64,000 bases of DNA from Pseudomonas sp. B21-023 (GTDB lineage: Bacteria > Pseudomonadota > Gammaproteobacteria > Pseudomonadales > Pseudomonadaceae), in assembly GCF_024749165.1 (NCBI RefSeq), contig NZ_CP087190.1:2143501-2207500 (forward strand). Direction: 5' to 3'. A program made the position numbers and the translations under genes. The notes under the pieces were generated by a model. The model was not told where the DNA came from. It worked only from the letters and a program-made list of their open reading frames with translations, and did no database searches. Position 1 is the stretch's first letter; every line of letters starts with the position of its first letter. Positions 11,249 through 21,346 of this stretch are shown piece after piece.

Positions 11249-12140
11249 GGTCGGTGGCTGGCAGCACTCGCTCGAGCATGAAGTCGATGAACACCCGCAG
11301 CTTGGGCGGCATCTGCCGGCCGGATGGCCACAGCAAATAGAAGCTGCCGCGCCGCTCCATGAAGGGGTCGAGCACGCTGACCAGGCTGCCGGCCGCCAGC
11401 TCCCGGCGCACGCTGAAGTCCGGCAGGCAGGTGATGCCACGGTGGTTGAGGGCGAAGCAGATGCGCGTCTCTACATGGTTGCAGACCATCGAGATGGGAA
11501 TGGCGTAGTCCTGTTCGGGGTGCTCCCGGCGCAGCGGCCAGGTTTCCAGCTTGCCGCTGCTGGGGAAGCGGTAATGCAGGCAGCTGTGCCCGCCAAGCTC
11601 GCGGGGGTGCTGTGGCGTGCCGCGTTCGCGCAGGTACTCGGGGGACGCCACCAGGCGGTGCTGGAAGTGCCCGAGGAACTTGGCGTTCAGCCGTGAATCC
11701 AGCGGCTGGCCGCCGCGCATCACCACGTCGAAGCCTTCGCCGACGATATCCACCATGCGGTCGCTGAAGTCCAGGTCCAGTTCGATCTCCGGGTAGCGCG
11801 CCATGAACTCGGCCAGCGCCGGCATCACCAGCCCGGTCACCTGCGGCAGGCTCACCCGCAGGCGTCCGCGCGGCGCGCCGCTGGCCTGGGACAGCGCCTG
11901 CTCGGTGGCCTCGATCTCGGCCAGGATGCGCCGGCTGCGTTCAAGGAACAGCGTGCCCTCGGCGGTCAACGTTATGCTGCGCGTGCTGCGGTGGAACAGA
12001 CGCACTCCCAGTCGCTCCTCCAGCCGGGCCACACGCTTGCCCACGGCTGACGCACTGATCCCCAGCGATTGGCCGGCGGCGACGAAGCTGCGGGCTTCGG
12101 CGACCCGGATGAAGACCATGAAGCCACTGAGGCTGTCCAT
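11229..12140 (-). CDS. LysR-family transcriptional regulator next to an MFS exporter
   Basis: This 303-residue LysR regulator has the N-terminal HTH FMVFIRVAEARSFVAAGQSL and SASAVGKRVARLEERLGVRL. The C-terminal effector domain resembles the DmlR/AaeR-type group (RLRVSLPQVTGLVMPALAEF). It is divergent from the MFS transporter that starts at 12255 with a 114-base gap, so it likely controls that exporter. It converges on, and overlaps by 20 bases, the other LysR gene. Confidence 0.88.
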   Translation of the reverse strand: MDSLSGFMVFIRVAEARSFVAAGQSLGISASAVGKRVARLEERLGVRLFHRSTRSITLTAEGTLFLERSRRILAEIEATEQALSQASGAPRGRLRVSLPQVTGLVMPALAEFMARYPEIELDLDFSDRMVDIVGEGFDVVMRGGQPLDSRLNAKFLGHFQHRLVASPEYLRERGTPQHPRELGGHSCLHYRFPSSGKLETWPLRREHPEQDYAIPISMVCNHVETRICFALNHRGITCLPDFSVRRELAAGSLVSVLDPFMERRGSFYLLWPSGRQMPPKLRVFIDFMLERVLPATDLSRTGS

Positions 12141-12254
12141 GCTGCACTCCGATTGCGGACCTTGGTGTCCTTACTGCACGGAATTGTACCCGGCTTTTTC
12201 CGCAATACCCCAGCGGCGCAAGATGCCTGCCTGTTCGACAAACCGGAGACAATC

Positions 12255-13460
12255 ATGCATTCACCTTCCCCGGCGGCGTGCGCCAGCGCATCTCCCGTCA
12301 GCGCCACGCGTCTGCCCCTGAGCGGCTTGCTGGCCCTAGCCCTGACCGGCTTCATCGCCATCCTCAGCGAAACCCTGCCGGCCGGCCTGCTCGACCAGAT
12401 CGCCGACGGCATGCAGATCAGCCAGGCCATGGCCGGGCAATGGGTCACCGCCTACGCCTTGGGGTCTTTGCTTACGGCCGTCCCGTTGGTGACCCTGACC
12501 CAAGGCTGGTGGCGTCGCCGGGCACTGCTGCTGGCCATTGGCGGATTCATCCTGTTCAACGGGTTGACCGCGGTGTCGTCGGACAACACGCTCACCTTGC
12601 TCCTGCGTTTTTGCACCGGTGCCGCCGCCGGCCTGGCCTGGGGCCTGATCGCCGGTCATGCGCGGCGCATGGTGGCGCCGGCCCAGCAGGGCAAGGCCAT
12701 GGCGGTGGCGATGCTGGGGCAGCCCATTGCCTTGTCGCTGGGCTTGCCCATCGGTACCTGGCTAGGGGCATTGATGGGATGGCGGGCCACCTTCGTAATG
12801 GTGACCCTGGCCGCATTGCTGCTGGCCGCTTGGGTGGTGCGGGCGGTGCCGGACTTTCCCGGCCAGGCCACCGGCAAGCGCCCCGCGGCCCTGGCGGTGT
12901 TGCGCACCCCGGGCGTGGCACGAGTGCTGCTGGTGATCCTGGCGTGGATCCTCGGGCATAACATTCTCTACACCTATGTCGTGCCGCTGCTGGCCGCAGC
13001 GGGCATGGCTGACGCGGTGGGCCAGGTGCTGATGACCTTCGGCCTGGCCTCGCTGGCCGGCATCGTCCTGGTCGGCCTGGGGGTCGATCGGCATCTGCGC
13101 GGGCTGGTGCTGTTGTGCCTGGCCGGCTTCGCCCTGGCGACCCTGGCCCTGGGGCAGGTGCAAGGCACACCCTGGCTGGTGCATGCCAGCGTGGCACTGT
13201 GGGGGCTGACCTACGGCGGCGCGCCGACGCTGCTGCAAACGGCCTGTGCCGATGCGGCGGGCGAGGGCGGCGACGTGGCGCAGTCGATGCTGGTGACCGT
13301 GTGGAACAGCGCCATCGCCCTGGGTGGCATCATCGGCGGGCTGTTGCTGGTGGGCGCCGGGGTAGGGGCGTTTGGCGCGGTGGTGCTGACACTGGTGGTG
13401 CTGGCATGGTTGCTGGTGCTGGGCGGACGCCGAGCCGGGTTCGCCACCGGCGCGCGCTAG
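12255..13460 (+). CDS. MFS transporter, DHA1-type drug/metabolite exporter
   Basis: The product is 401 residues with 12 predicted helices. Helix 1 contains the ILSETLPAGLLDQIADG motif typical of the AraJ/YdhP/NepI branch of the DHA1 family. A conserved TWLGALMGWRATF sits after helix 5. An open frame extends 62 codons upstream, but the ATG at 12255, just after the divergent LysR promoter region, fits the family N-terminus. Likely substrates are sugars, purine nucleosides or drugs; none can be chosen from sequence. Confidence 0.85.
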   Translation: MHSPSPAACASASPVSATRLPLSGLLALALTGFIAILSETLPAGLLDQIADGMQISQAMAGQWVTAYALGSLLTAVPLVTLTQGWWRRRALLLAIGGFILFNGLTAVSSDNTLTLLLRFCTGAAAGLAWGLIAGHARRMVAPAQQGKAMAVAMLGQPIALSLGLPIGTWLGALMGWRATFVMVTLAALLLAAWVVRAVPDFPGQATGKRPAALAVLRTPGVARVLLVILAWILGHNILYTYVVPLLAAAGMADAVGQVLMTFGLASLAGIVLVGLGVDRHLRGLVLLCLAGFALATLALGQVQGTPWLVHASVALWGLTYGGAPTLLQTACADAAGEGGDVAQSMLVTVWNSAIALGGIIGGLLLVGAGVGAFGAVVLTLVVLAWLLVLGGRRAGFATGAR

Positions 13461-13553
13461 CCCGACGTCTGTATCCGCGAAGCAGCATTTCTGACGACAG
13501 GACAGTTACAATCAGCAGGTGCGAACAAAGCAGCGATTCGAGGTTCTCCCGCA

Positions 13554-15914
13554 GTGCAATTGCAACAAGGCTTCGTCCTGACCCGCCACTGGCATGACAC
13601 GCCCGAAGGCACCTGCGTGGAGTTCTGGCTGGCCACCGACCAGGGGCCCCGGCGCGTGCGCCTGGCCCCGCAGCCCTCGGTGGCTTTCCTGCCCGCCGCC
13701 CAGGCCGAACACGCCCGCTTGCTGCTGGCAGATGAGCAGGGCGTCGAACTCAAGCCGTTGCAACTGCGCGGCTTCGACCTGCGCCCGGTCATGGGCCTGT
13801 ACTGCCGCCAGCACCGCCAGCTGATCGCCCTGGAAAAGCGCCTGCGCGGTGCCGGCATCGAGGTGTTCGAAGCTGATATCCGCCCGCCGGAGCGCTACCT
13901 GATGGAGCGCTTCATCACCGCGTCGGTGCGTTTCAATGGCCGCGCCGATGGCCAGGGCACCCTGCTCGATGCCCAGCTCAAGCCCGACCCCGGCTATCGC
14001 CCAGCCTTGCGCCTGGTGTCGCTGGATATCGAGACCAGCGAGCGTGGCGAGCTGTACAGCATCGCCCTGGAAGGCTGTGGCCAACGCCAGGTCTACATGC
14101 TGGGCCCGGCCAACGGCGACGCCGGCGAGGTGAATTTCGACCTGCATTACTGCCGCGACGGCGCCGAAATGATCACCTGCCTCAACCAGTGGCTGGCCCG
14201 CCACGACCCCGATGCGATCATCGGCTGGAATCTGGTGCAGTTCGACCTGCGCCTGCTGCACGAGCATGCCCAGCGCCTGAACGTGCCGCTGTGCCTGGGC
14301 CGTGACGGCGCACCGATGCACCTGCGCGAGCATGGCAGCCGCAGCCATTTTTTTGCCGAGGCGCCGGGTCGGTTGTTGATCGACGGTATCGAGGCCTTGC
14401 GTTCGGCGACCTGGAGCTTCCCCTCGTTCAGCCTGGAAAGCGTCGCGCAACAGTTGCTGGGCGAGGGCAAGGCAATCGACACGCCCTACCAGCGGATGGA
14501 CGAGATCAACCGCCGCTTCGCCGAGGACAAGCCGGCCCTGGCCCGCTACAACCTCAAGGATTGCGAACTGGTCACGCGGATCTTCGCCCATACCCGGCTG
14601 CTGGAGTTTCTGCTCGAACGCTCATCGATCACCGGCCTTGCCGTGGACCGTAGTGGCGGTTCGGTGGCCGCGTTCTGCCACCTGTACATCCCGCACATGC
14701 ACCGCCTTGGTTATGTCGCGCCCAACCTGGGCAGTGTCGAGGGCGAGGCCAGCCCGGGTGGCTTCGTCATGGATTCGCGGCCAGGCCTGTACGATTCGGT
14801 GCTGGTGCTCGACTACAAGAGCCTTTACCCCTCGATCATCCGCACCTTCCTCATCGACCCGGTGGGCCTGGTCGAAGGCCTGCGCCAGCCGGACGACACC
14901 TGCTCGGTGGAAGGCTTTCGCGGTGGGCGTTTCTCGCGCAGCCAGCATTGTCTGCCGGCGATCGTCGAACGTGTGTGGCAGGGCCGCGAGGCGGCCAAGC
15001 GTGATGGCAACGCGCCGCTGTCGCAGGCCCTGAAGATCATCATGAACGCCTTCTATGGTGTGCTCGGCTCAAGCGGCTGTCGCTTCTTCGATCCGCGTCT
15101 GGCCTCGTCGATCACCCTGCGCGGGCACCAGATCATGCGCCAGACCCGGGCGCTGGTCGAGGCCCGTGGTTTCGATGTGATCTACGGGGATACCGATTCT
15201 ACCTTCGTCTGGCTCAAGCACGCCCATGACGAACAGTCCGCAGCGCGCATCGGCCGGGAACTGGTGGCCGAGGTCAACCAGTGGTGGCGCCAGCACCTGA
15301 GCGAAACGATGGGGTTGGAAAGCGCCTTGGAACTGCAGTTCGAAACCCATTACCGGCGTTTTTTGATGCCGACCATCCGCGGCACGGAAGAAGGCAGCAA
15401 GAAGCGTTATGCCGGCTTGGTGCAGCACGCCGACGGTGGTGACGAGATGGTGTTCAAGGGCCTGGAGTCGGTGCGTACCGATTGGTCGCCCCTGGCCCGG
15501 CAATTTCAGCAGGAGCTCTATGGGCGGGTGTTTCGCGGCCAGCCCTATCGCGACTACATACGCGATTATGTGTGGCGAACCCTGGCCGGCGAGCAAGATG
15601 AGCTGTTGATCTACCGCAAGCGCCTGCGTCGCCCCCTGGCCGACTACCAGCGCAATGTGCCGCCGCATGTGCGCGCGGCACGATTGGCTGACGAGTACAA
15701 CACCCGGATGGGGCGACCACGTCAGTATCAGCGCGGCGGCTGGATCAGCTACGTAATCACCACAGCGGGCCCGCAGCCACTGGAGAATCTGCAGGCGCAG
15801 ATCGACTACCAGCACTACCTCAGCCGTCAACTTCAGCCGGTTGCGGATGCCATCTTGCCGTTCGTCAACGATAATTTCAGGGGCTTGACCGACCGCCAGT
15901 TGCCATTGTTCTGA
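13554..15914 (+). CDS. polB: DNA polymerase II (family B)
   Basis: The 786-residue length matches E. coli Pol II (783). All exonuclease and polymerase motifs are visible: Exo[12 protein letters not shown], Exo[12 protein letters not shown], Exo[12 protein letters not shown], motif [11 protein letters not shown], motif [19 protein letters not shown], motif [10 protein letters not shown] and the later KKRYAGLV. Pol II has 5'-3' polymerase and 3'-5' proofreading activity and takes part in translesion synthesis and replication restart. It starts with GTG. In E. coli the gene is SOS-induced; no well-formed LexA box was found here. The next gene begins 77 bases downstream on the same strand. Confidence 0.97.
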   Translation: MQLQQGFVLTRHWHDTPEGTCVEFWLATDQGPRRVRLAPQPSVAFLPAAQAEHARLLLADEQGVELKPLQLRGFDLRPVMGLYCRQHRQLIALEKRLRGAGIEVFEADIRPPERYLMERFITASVRFNGRADGQGTLLDAQLKPDPGYRPALRLVSLDIETSERGELYSIALEGCGQRQVYMLGPANGDAGEVNFDLHYCRDGAEMITCLNQWLARHDPDAIIGWNLVQFDLRLLHEHAQRLNVPLCLGRDGAPMHLREHGSRSHFFAEAPGRLLIDGIEALRSATWSFPSFSLESVAQQLLGEGKAIDTPYQRMDEINRRFAEDKPALARYNLKDCELVTRIFAHTRLLEFLLERSSITGLAVDRSGGSVAAFCHLYIPHMHRLGYVAPNLGSVEGEASPGGFVMDSRPGLYDSVLVLDYKSLYPSIIRTFLIDPVGLVEGLRQPDDTCSVEGFRGGRFSRSQHCLPAIVERVWQGREAAKRDGNAPLSQALKIIMNAFYGVLGSSGCRFFDPRLASSITLRGHQIMRQTRALVEARGFDVIYGDTDSTFVWLKHAHDEQSAARIGRELVAEVNQWWRQHLSETMGLESALELQFETHYRRFLMPTIRGTEEGSKKRYAGLVQHADGGDEMVFKGLESVRTDWSPLARQFQQELYGRVFRGQPYRDYIRDYVWRTLAGEQDELLIYRKRLRRPLADYQRNVPPHVRAARLADEYNTRMGRPRQYQRGGWISYVITTAGPQPLENLQAQIDYQHYLSRQLQPVADAILPFVNDNFRGLTDRQLPLF

Positions 15915-15991
15915 GCGGGTGTCAGATATCTAGGCATCGACGGTGCCTGGCGTTGGCTAGTTTGATGCCTCCACGCATTCTGGAGGCAATC

Positions 15992-18900
15992 ATGAAGGAA
16001 AGTCCCCGTCAGCAGCCGAACGCTATCGACTCCATTGCCGTCGCGCAGGCATACCAGGACCAGGTAATCGCAAAGCGTCTGCCATCTTGGGTAATACGCT
16101 TGAGCGAGCTGGAGTTCGCCTTGCTGGGCGATGCCCTGCGCCAGCTTCTGAAGTGCAACCGGCGCTTGTCGAGCGCGTTTGCGAGGATTCGCAACATCGA
16201 TGCCTTCGCCAGGCCTTTGTTGCAGCTGGCGCTCCAGCCTTATGGCCGCCCGGATGTCGGAGCCCTGTATTTTCGCCGCTGGTATGTCTACGACGCACAT
16301 ACTGTCAGCGTCTTTACCGGGCGTGTACCCGTTCCCGCCAGCGACTACTACGACGTGCCATTGCTTGAGGCGGCACTGCGCAATTTCACCGAGGAGGAGC
16401 GGTATCAGCAGCCGCGACGCAATGCCGTAGTCGACGGCAAGGGTATGGTTCAGATCGGACTGTCGGCGTTGTCCTTCGCTGCGGTGTGTCGCACGCTGGA
16501 CCTGGGGCGCCAGTATCAGCAACACCTGGACTCGATTCTACTTGCCGACGCAGGGGGGCAAGGCATCAGGGCGTCGCTGGCGCAGTTCCTGCGCAGCAGC
16601 ATGCTGGCCGATGCTCTGCGGGCCAAGGCGCAGGGAGTGCTCAGCGAGGTCGAGCTGCAATGGGTGATCGGGCTGTGTCGCGACAACCAGCCCGGCAGGC
16701 TTCAAGGCGCCCCGGTCCATGTTCGGCAACTCAAGGTCTTTGGTTGCCCCGTGCAGCGTATCGTCGTGCTGGATGTCATCGACGAGGGATTGATCTACAA
16801 CTCGAGCAAACGGGTGCTGGTGTATATGCCGGGCGACCCCCAAGGGCCGTGGAGTGCCAATGACGATCTGCAGGACTATACCCGCCGCGTGCTGGGCAAG
16901 CGGTTGCGCAAGAATGACTACCGCCGCTTCTTCAGTCGTTTTGTGCGCCGACGCGACAGCCGTCGTGTGTTCACTGCGATCAGCGAGCGCCTTGACGATG
17001 TGCCGGACTGGGCGACCCGCGATCTCGATGAGCAGACCACGGGCTATCCGCCGGCGCTGTTCGAGCATCTTGCCGATGCCTGGATTGCGCAGATCAAGGA
17101 CGATGCGGCGATGATCGCGCCTCCCGTGGCCCAGCTGGATCGCGAGGTCCAGGCCGAGCACGACAAGTGTCTACGCGCCGAGGGCTGGGGGTTGCTTGCC
17201 GTGGCCGGGTTGTTCGTGCCGGTGCTGGGCGCCTTGTTGGCTGCGGTGATGGTCTATGAACTGCTCCAGGAAGCGTTCCAGGCCATCGGCGATTGGCGTG
17301 ACGACGAGCGTGATGCCGCCTTGGAACACTGGTTGAATGTCGGCAAGCGCTCGCTGGCCGTGGCTGCGACTGCGGCCACCGTCGGCGTGGTACGCCGCGC
17401 CTGGTCCGAAGTGGATGCCCTGGTCACCGCGCGGCTGGACGACGGCAGTGAAAAATTGTGGAACGGCGATCTTCAGCCTTACCGCAGCGAGGTCCCGCCG
17501 GGCAGCGAGGTGATGGATGGGCAGGGCATCCGTCGACAGGGTGGGCGTTGCTGGATCGAGATGCAAGGGCATTGGTATCGAGTCACCCAGGAACACGCCG
17601 ACGAACCGTTCCGGCTGCTGCCCTACCAGGGATATGGCCCGCAGTTGCGTCACAACGACGCGGGGGCGTGGCGGCTCTGGCACGAGCAACCGGCCGAGTG
17701 GAACGATTCGCACATGATGGTTCGCCGGCTGGGCAAACCTTTCAGCGACCTCGACGGGCATCAGATCGATCAGCTCATGACTATTCATGGTCTACAAGAG
17801 GACCATCTGCGGGAATGGCATGTCTATGGGAGGCGCGCCAACGCATTGGTAACCGACACGGCCAACCGGATCCTGTTGGCGGGTCGCATCCAGGACCTGG
17901 GCGACCAACTGCGCGGTGGACTGCCGATCACCGACATGGCGCTGTTGCAGAGGGCGCAGGCCTTGCCCGGCGCTCAGGGCAAGGCTGGCCAGGCCCTTGC
18001 CGAACGGGTTTTGGCTCAGCGTCGCGACCTGTTGCAGCAGATGTACGAAGCGGCCTTTCCCGATACTGACGCCAGTTCGATCCTGCGCCGGGATTTTGCC
18101 GGCCTGCACCGCCTGGCAGCGGATGAGGTCTGGCACACGGCCAGTGACGATGATCGTGCAGCCCTGCTGGATACGCGGCGGGTACCGCTATGCATGGCCG
18201 AGGCGGCCAGGGACCAGGTTCTGAGCATTCGCACGGTGCGCGTGCACGAGGCGCTGACATTCGATACGCCGCAAACGCTGGATCTTGCGCAGGTCGTCCT
18301 GAATCTGCTGGCGCGCTTGCCGGGGGCATCCTCCGGCCCGGCTTGGCGTTTGTTCGACGGCGATGCCAGCCAGCCGTTGCTGGCCACGCAAGGTGATGGA
18401 GCAGTTCTGGACCTGGTCCATCGCGACGGTGTATTCAGCCGTCGTACACTCGAGGCGGCGCCTGCGGGTTCGGGCGAATTGTTCGACGTACTGAGCAGGG
18501 CCTTCAACGACGAGCAGCGTGCCGCGCTCGGCCTGGACGAGCCTTTGGCACTGACCTTGCGGGCGAGACTCGCGACGCAGGCCATCGACCAGCGGAGCAT
18601 GATTCTCGACTGGCTGGGCCGGGGCCGGCAAAGCGGCGCCTTCCTGGCCCCGCATCGGCTCGCGGATGGCCGGATCGGCTATCCCTTGAGCGGTGGCAGG
18701 TTCTGGGCCACGTTGGGTGTGCGTGCGCCGCGGGCTCTCGGGGCACGGCTGCGGGACCTGTATCCTGCGTTCAGCGACGAACAGGTGGGGCGTTGGCTTG
18801 AGGCAGCGGACGCGCAGGTGCGTCTGGATGCGCTGGAAGAGCAGTACAACGTGCTGCGCAACAACATGGACCGGTGGGTGCGGGGTGCATTCCCCTCGCT

Positions 18901-20431
18901 GGAATTGCTGGCCCGGCGTGCCTTTCGCAAGGACCTGATCGACTGTTGGCGTTGCCTGGTGCCCGAGCTGGTCGGTGGCCTGCCGCAGATGGGGCGTTAT
19001 ATGCTGATTTTTGCTCATAGTCGTCTTCGGCATCTGCCGCGCATCCCTCCGTCCATCAGCTTTCCCCATATCTCGGTCCTCGAGCTGCGCAACATGCGCC
19101 TGGAAACGGTTGCGGATGACTTCCTTGGGGCGTTTCCCAATTTGCGCAGCCTGGAGATCACCAATTGTCGGCTCAGGCGTCTCCCCTTGCCGGAAACGCT
19201 CACTGCGCATCTGCAGGTGCTCGACTTGTCAGGCAACCAGATTGCCCTGGATGAAGGCCAGGCTTTGGTCCTGGCCAGTTGTCGTTCGTTGGTGTACCTC
19301 AACCTTTCAGGCAACCCATTGCGCAGGAGCTTTTCGGTCTTTGGCATGCCGAGGCTCAATGCGCTGCACCTTCAAGGCTGTCAACTGGACAGCTTCCCTT
19401 ATGGCATCATGGATAGCACGGAGCTGAACACGCTGGATCTCGCAGACAATGCCCTGCACGGGGTGCCCGAGGACTTTCACAGGTCGCAGGTGTGGAGGGG
19501 AGGGCGGGTAGACCTGCGCGGCAACCTGTTAGAGGCGTCATCGCAGTCGCTGAGTAGCTGGCATTGGCTGGAGGATAGCCGGGTCCCGTATCGCCTGCGT
19601 TGGATGGATGTCGCGCCAGATGACAGGCGTGAAGAGATGTCCGCCTTTTGGACGCGATTTGTAACGGATGAGGACGCCAAGGACTTGTTCGATACCCTGT
19701 CGTTACTGACAACCTCGGGCAACTTCAAGTCTGCGCCGCTGGCCAGGGATTTCGCGATCCGCCTGCTGGACATGTTCGAGCACATGGCCAAGGACCCAGT
19801 GCTCAAGCGCGAACTGTTCGATAACGCGGCCGTCACCGACTGCCAGGACAATGCAACCATTCGGTTTTCCGACCTTGAGCTGCGTGTACTGGTGTGGCGT
19901 GCACGGCACGGCGAGCTGGCGCGTCACCCTGAACGCGCCCTGCTGCATCTGGGCGGGCAGCTATGGCGGTTGAATGTACTGGACCAGGTGGCAGCGGAGC
20001 ATGCCATCAGGCTAGGGGCAGGCAATGAGTCGATCGAGTTCGCCCTGGCCTATCGCATTGCGCTGCGCGGCGAGCTCGACCTGCCCATCCAGCAGGATGA
20101 CATGCTGCATTTCGGGATTCCCAACCTCAGGCCTCAGGACATCCTACGGGCTAGGCATACGGTGCTTGCCGCGCAGTCAGCGACCAGCCTGGCCCAGTAC
20201 CTGGCCAGACAACCGTTCTGGCAGGACTACCTGAGGGCAAATTACGCCCACCGGCTGAAGGTACCCCGAGAGATGCATGAAGCATTGCAACAGCTCATGG
20301 ATCTGGGTGGCAGGGAGTCGGAAATCGAGCATCTGCATATCACCTATCAGCAGCGCGAGCATGAGCTGATGCTGCAATTGACCCGTGAGGCCATGGGCAG
20401 GGCGCGGACGATCACGCTGGACACCCCCTGA
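15992..20431 (+). CDS. Large NEL-type E3 ubiquitin ligase effector with LRRs and a toxin-like N-terminal region
   Basis: The product is 1479 residues. The N-terminal ~1000 residues resemble the dermonecrotic-toxin-like proteins of Pseudomonas, with a hydrophobic hairpin at ~397-425 (GLLAVAGLFVPVLGALLAAV). Leucine-rich repeats follow at ~1006-1180 (for example LQVLDLSGNQIALDEG and LVYLNLSGNPLRR). The C-terminal ~270 residues look like the IpaH/SspH/SlrP NEL domain, including the CxD motif TDCQDNATIRFSDLEL with Cys1284 and Asp1286. NEL ligases ubiquitinate eukaryotic host proteins after delivery. No secretion genes are adjacent. ATG at 15992 is chosen for its CTGGAGG site; an in-frame TTG lies 13 codons upstream. 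Confidence 0.85.
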   Translation: MKESPRQQPNAIDSIAVAQAYQDQVIAKRLPSWVIRLSELEFALLGDALRQLLKCNRRLSSAFARIRNIDAFARPLLQLALQPYGRPDVGALYFRRWYVYDAHTVSVFTGRVPVPASDYYDVPLLEAALRNFTEEERYQQPRRNAVVDGKGMVQIGLSALSFAAVCRTLDLGRQYQQHLDSILLADAGGQGIRASLAQFLRSSMLADALRAKAQGVLSEVELQWVIGLCRDNQPGRLQGAPVHVRQLKVFGCPVQRIVVLDVIDEGLIYNSSKRVLVYMPGDPQGPWSANDDLQDYTRRVLGKRLRKNDYRRFFSRFVRRRDSRRVFTAISERLDDVPDWATRDLDEQTTGYPPALFEHLADAWIAQIKDDAAMIAPPVAQLDREVQAEHDKCLRAEGWGLLAVAGLFVPVLGALLAAVMVYELLQEAFQAIGDWRDDERDAALEHWLNVGKRSLAVAATAATVGVVRRAWSEVDALVTARLDDGSEKLWNGDLQPYRSEVPPGSEVMDGQGIRRQGGRCWIEMQGHWYRVTQEHADEPFRLLPYQGYGPQLRHNDAGAWRLWHEQPAEWNDSHMMVRRLGKPFSDLDGHQIDQLMTIHGLQEDHLREWHVYGRRANALVTDTANRILLAGRIQDLGDQLRGGLPITDMALLQRAQALPGAQGKAGQALAERVLAQRRDLLQQMYEAAFPDTDASSILRRDFAGLHRLAADEVWHTASDDDRAALLDTRRVPLCMAEAARDQVLSIRTVRVHEALTFDTPQTLDLAQVVLNLLARLPGASSGPAWRLFDGDASQPLLATQGDGAVLDLVHRDGVFSRRTLEAAPAGSGELFDVLSRAFNDEQRAALGLDEPLALTLRARLATQAIDQRSMILDWLGRGRQSGAFLAPHRLADGRIGYPLSGGRFWATLGVRAPRALGARLRDLYPAFSDEQVGRWLEAADAQVRLDALEEQYNVLRNNMDRWVRGAFPSLELLARRAFRKDLIDCWRCLVPELVGGLPQMGRYMLIFAHSRLRHLPRIPPSISFPHISVLELRNMRLETVADDFLGAFPNLRSLEITNCRLRRLPLPETLTAHLQVLDLSGNQIALDEGQALVLASCRSLVYLNLSGNPLRRSFSVFGMPRLNALHLQGCQLDSFPYGIMDSTELNTLDLADNALHGVPEDFHRSQVWRGGRVDLRGNLLEASSQSLSSWHWLEDSRVPYRLRWMDVAPDDRREEMSAFWTRFVTDEDAKDLFDTLSLLTTSGNFKSAPLARDFAIRLLDMFEHMAKDPVLKRELFDNAAVTDCQDNATIRFSDLELRVLVWRARHGELARHPERALLHLGGQLWRLNVLDQVAAEHAIRLGAGNESIEFALAYRIALRGELDLPIQQDDMLHFGIPNLRPQDILRARHTVLAAQSATSLAQYLARQPFWQDYLRANYAHRLKVPREMHEALQQLMDLGGRESEIEHLHITYQQREHELMLQLTREAMGRARTITLDTP

Positions 20432-20618
20432 ACCCTCGCGGCTTTGGGCTATGCTCTAACTGGGCTGCGATGTATCGGAAAATATCGCAGCTCGGCCATG
20501 GTAATCGGAGGTTACCTTTGCGCCGAGCACGGCTGGGGCAACTCGTTTAGGCTCCCGCGTCGGATCTTTCTCCCTGATCCATAGTCTTTAGGTTTATCGA
20601 GAAAACAAGGAGATGCGC

Positions 20619-21179
20619 ATGCTCGTTCGGTCACTGACCCTCGCCACCTTGCTCGCCGTAGCCGGCCCTCTGTACGCCGCCGACAGCGATGCCCCGCTGG
20701 CCAAGGAACTGGGCAAGGCCAGGCCGTTGGTGGTCATTGCCCCGAGTTCAGCCGACCCGACCCTGCGTGGCCTGGAAGAGGCGCTGAAAGAGCCTGCGAC
20801 CCAAGCCGGATTCAAGGAGCGTGGCCTGGTGCTGTACAGCGTCGCCAACATGATGGGCAAGCGTGAGGACAAGAACCTCGAGCAGCAGACCACCATGGCG
20901 TTGATCCGAGAGCTCAAGCTGGGGGCCAGCAAGGGCACAAAGGTGATCCTGGTTGGCAAGGACGGTGAGCGGCATGTGCTCAAGGACGACGACAGTGGCG
21001 ATAAGCTCGACCCGCAGGTGATCTTCAAGGCGGTCGATGCGCTGCCGGCCAGCGAGCAGGCGGTGACCGCGCCGGAGCCCGTGGCGGCGGCGCCAGCCGA
21101 GCCCAAGGCCAAGGACAGCAAGGCCAAGCCGAGCAAGCCGGCCAAACCCGCAGCGCCGCCCAAGCCACTGGAGGACTGA
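20619..21179 (+). CDS. DUF4174-family exported protein
   Basis: This protein of about 186 residues has a signal peptide (LVRSLTLATLLAVAGPLYAA). The central thioredoxin-like segment LGKARPLVVIAPSSADPTLR and later KVILVGKDGERHVL fit the DUF4174 family of periplasmic proteins with unknown function. The C-terminal tail is a low-complexity Ala/Pro/Lys stretch (KPSKPAKPAAPPKP). ATG at 20619 is favoured because AAGGAG directly abuts the alternative ATG at 20613 but is 6 bases from this one. It precedes the RiPP cluster by 167 bases; a link is not established. Confidence 0.75.
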   Translation: MLVRSLTLATLLAVAGPLYAADSDAPLAKELGKARPLVVIAPSSADPTLRGLEEALKEPATQAGFKERGLVLYSVANMMGKREDKNLEQQTTMALIRELKLGASKGTKVILVGKDGERHVLKDDDSGDKLDPQVIFKAVDALPASEQAVTAPEPVAAAPAEPKAKDSKAKPSKPAKPAAPPKPLED

Positions 21180-21346
21180 ACCCTCTGTCACGGCCTTCTG
21201 TGCCAGCAGGGGGCCGTTCGTGTATCTTTGTGTATCTGCGCCTCGCCCCGACCCATTGCCATACAAAACCACGCCCGGTCCGATACACCGGCGACACACC
21301 GCTGCGGCTCAATGGCTCCACTTTCCAACCACAGTGGAGCGACACC

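Noticed and set aside
13461..13553. Possible LexA box upstream of polB (CTGTATCCGCGAAGCAG)
   Set aside because: The spacing between CTG and CAG is 11 bases instead of 10, and the inner bases do not match the consensus, so SOS control is not supported by sequence.
20455..20500. Small inverted repeat GCTGCGAT...ATCGCAGC after the NEL gene as a terminator
   Set aside because: The 8-bp stem has an AT-rich loop but no T-tract, so a terminator call is not supported.
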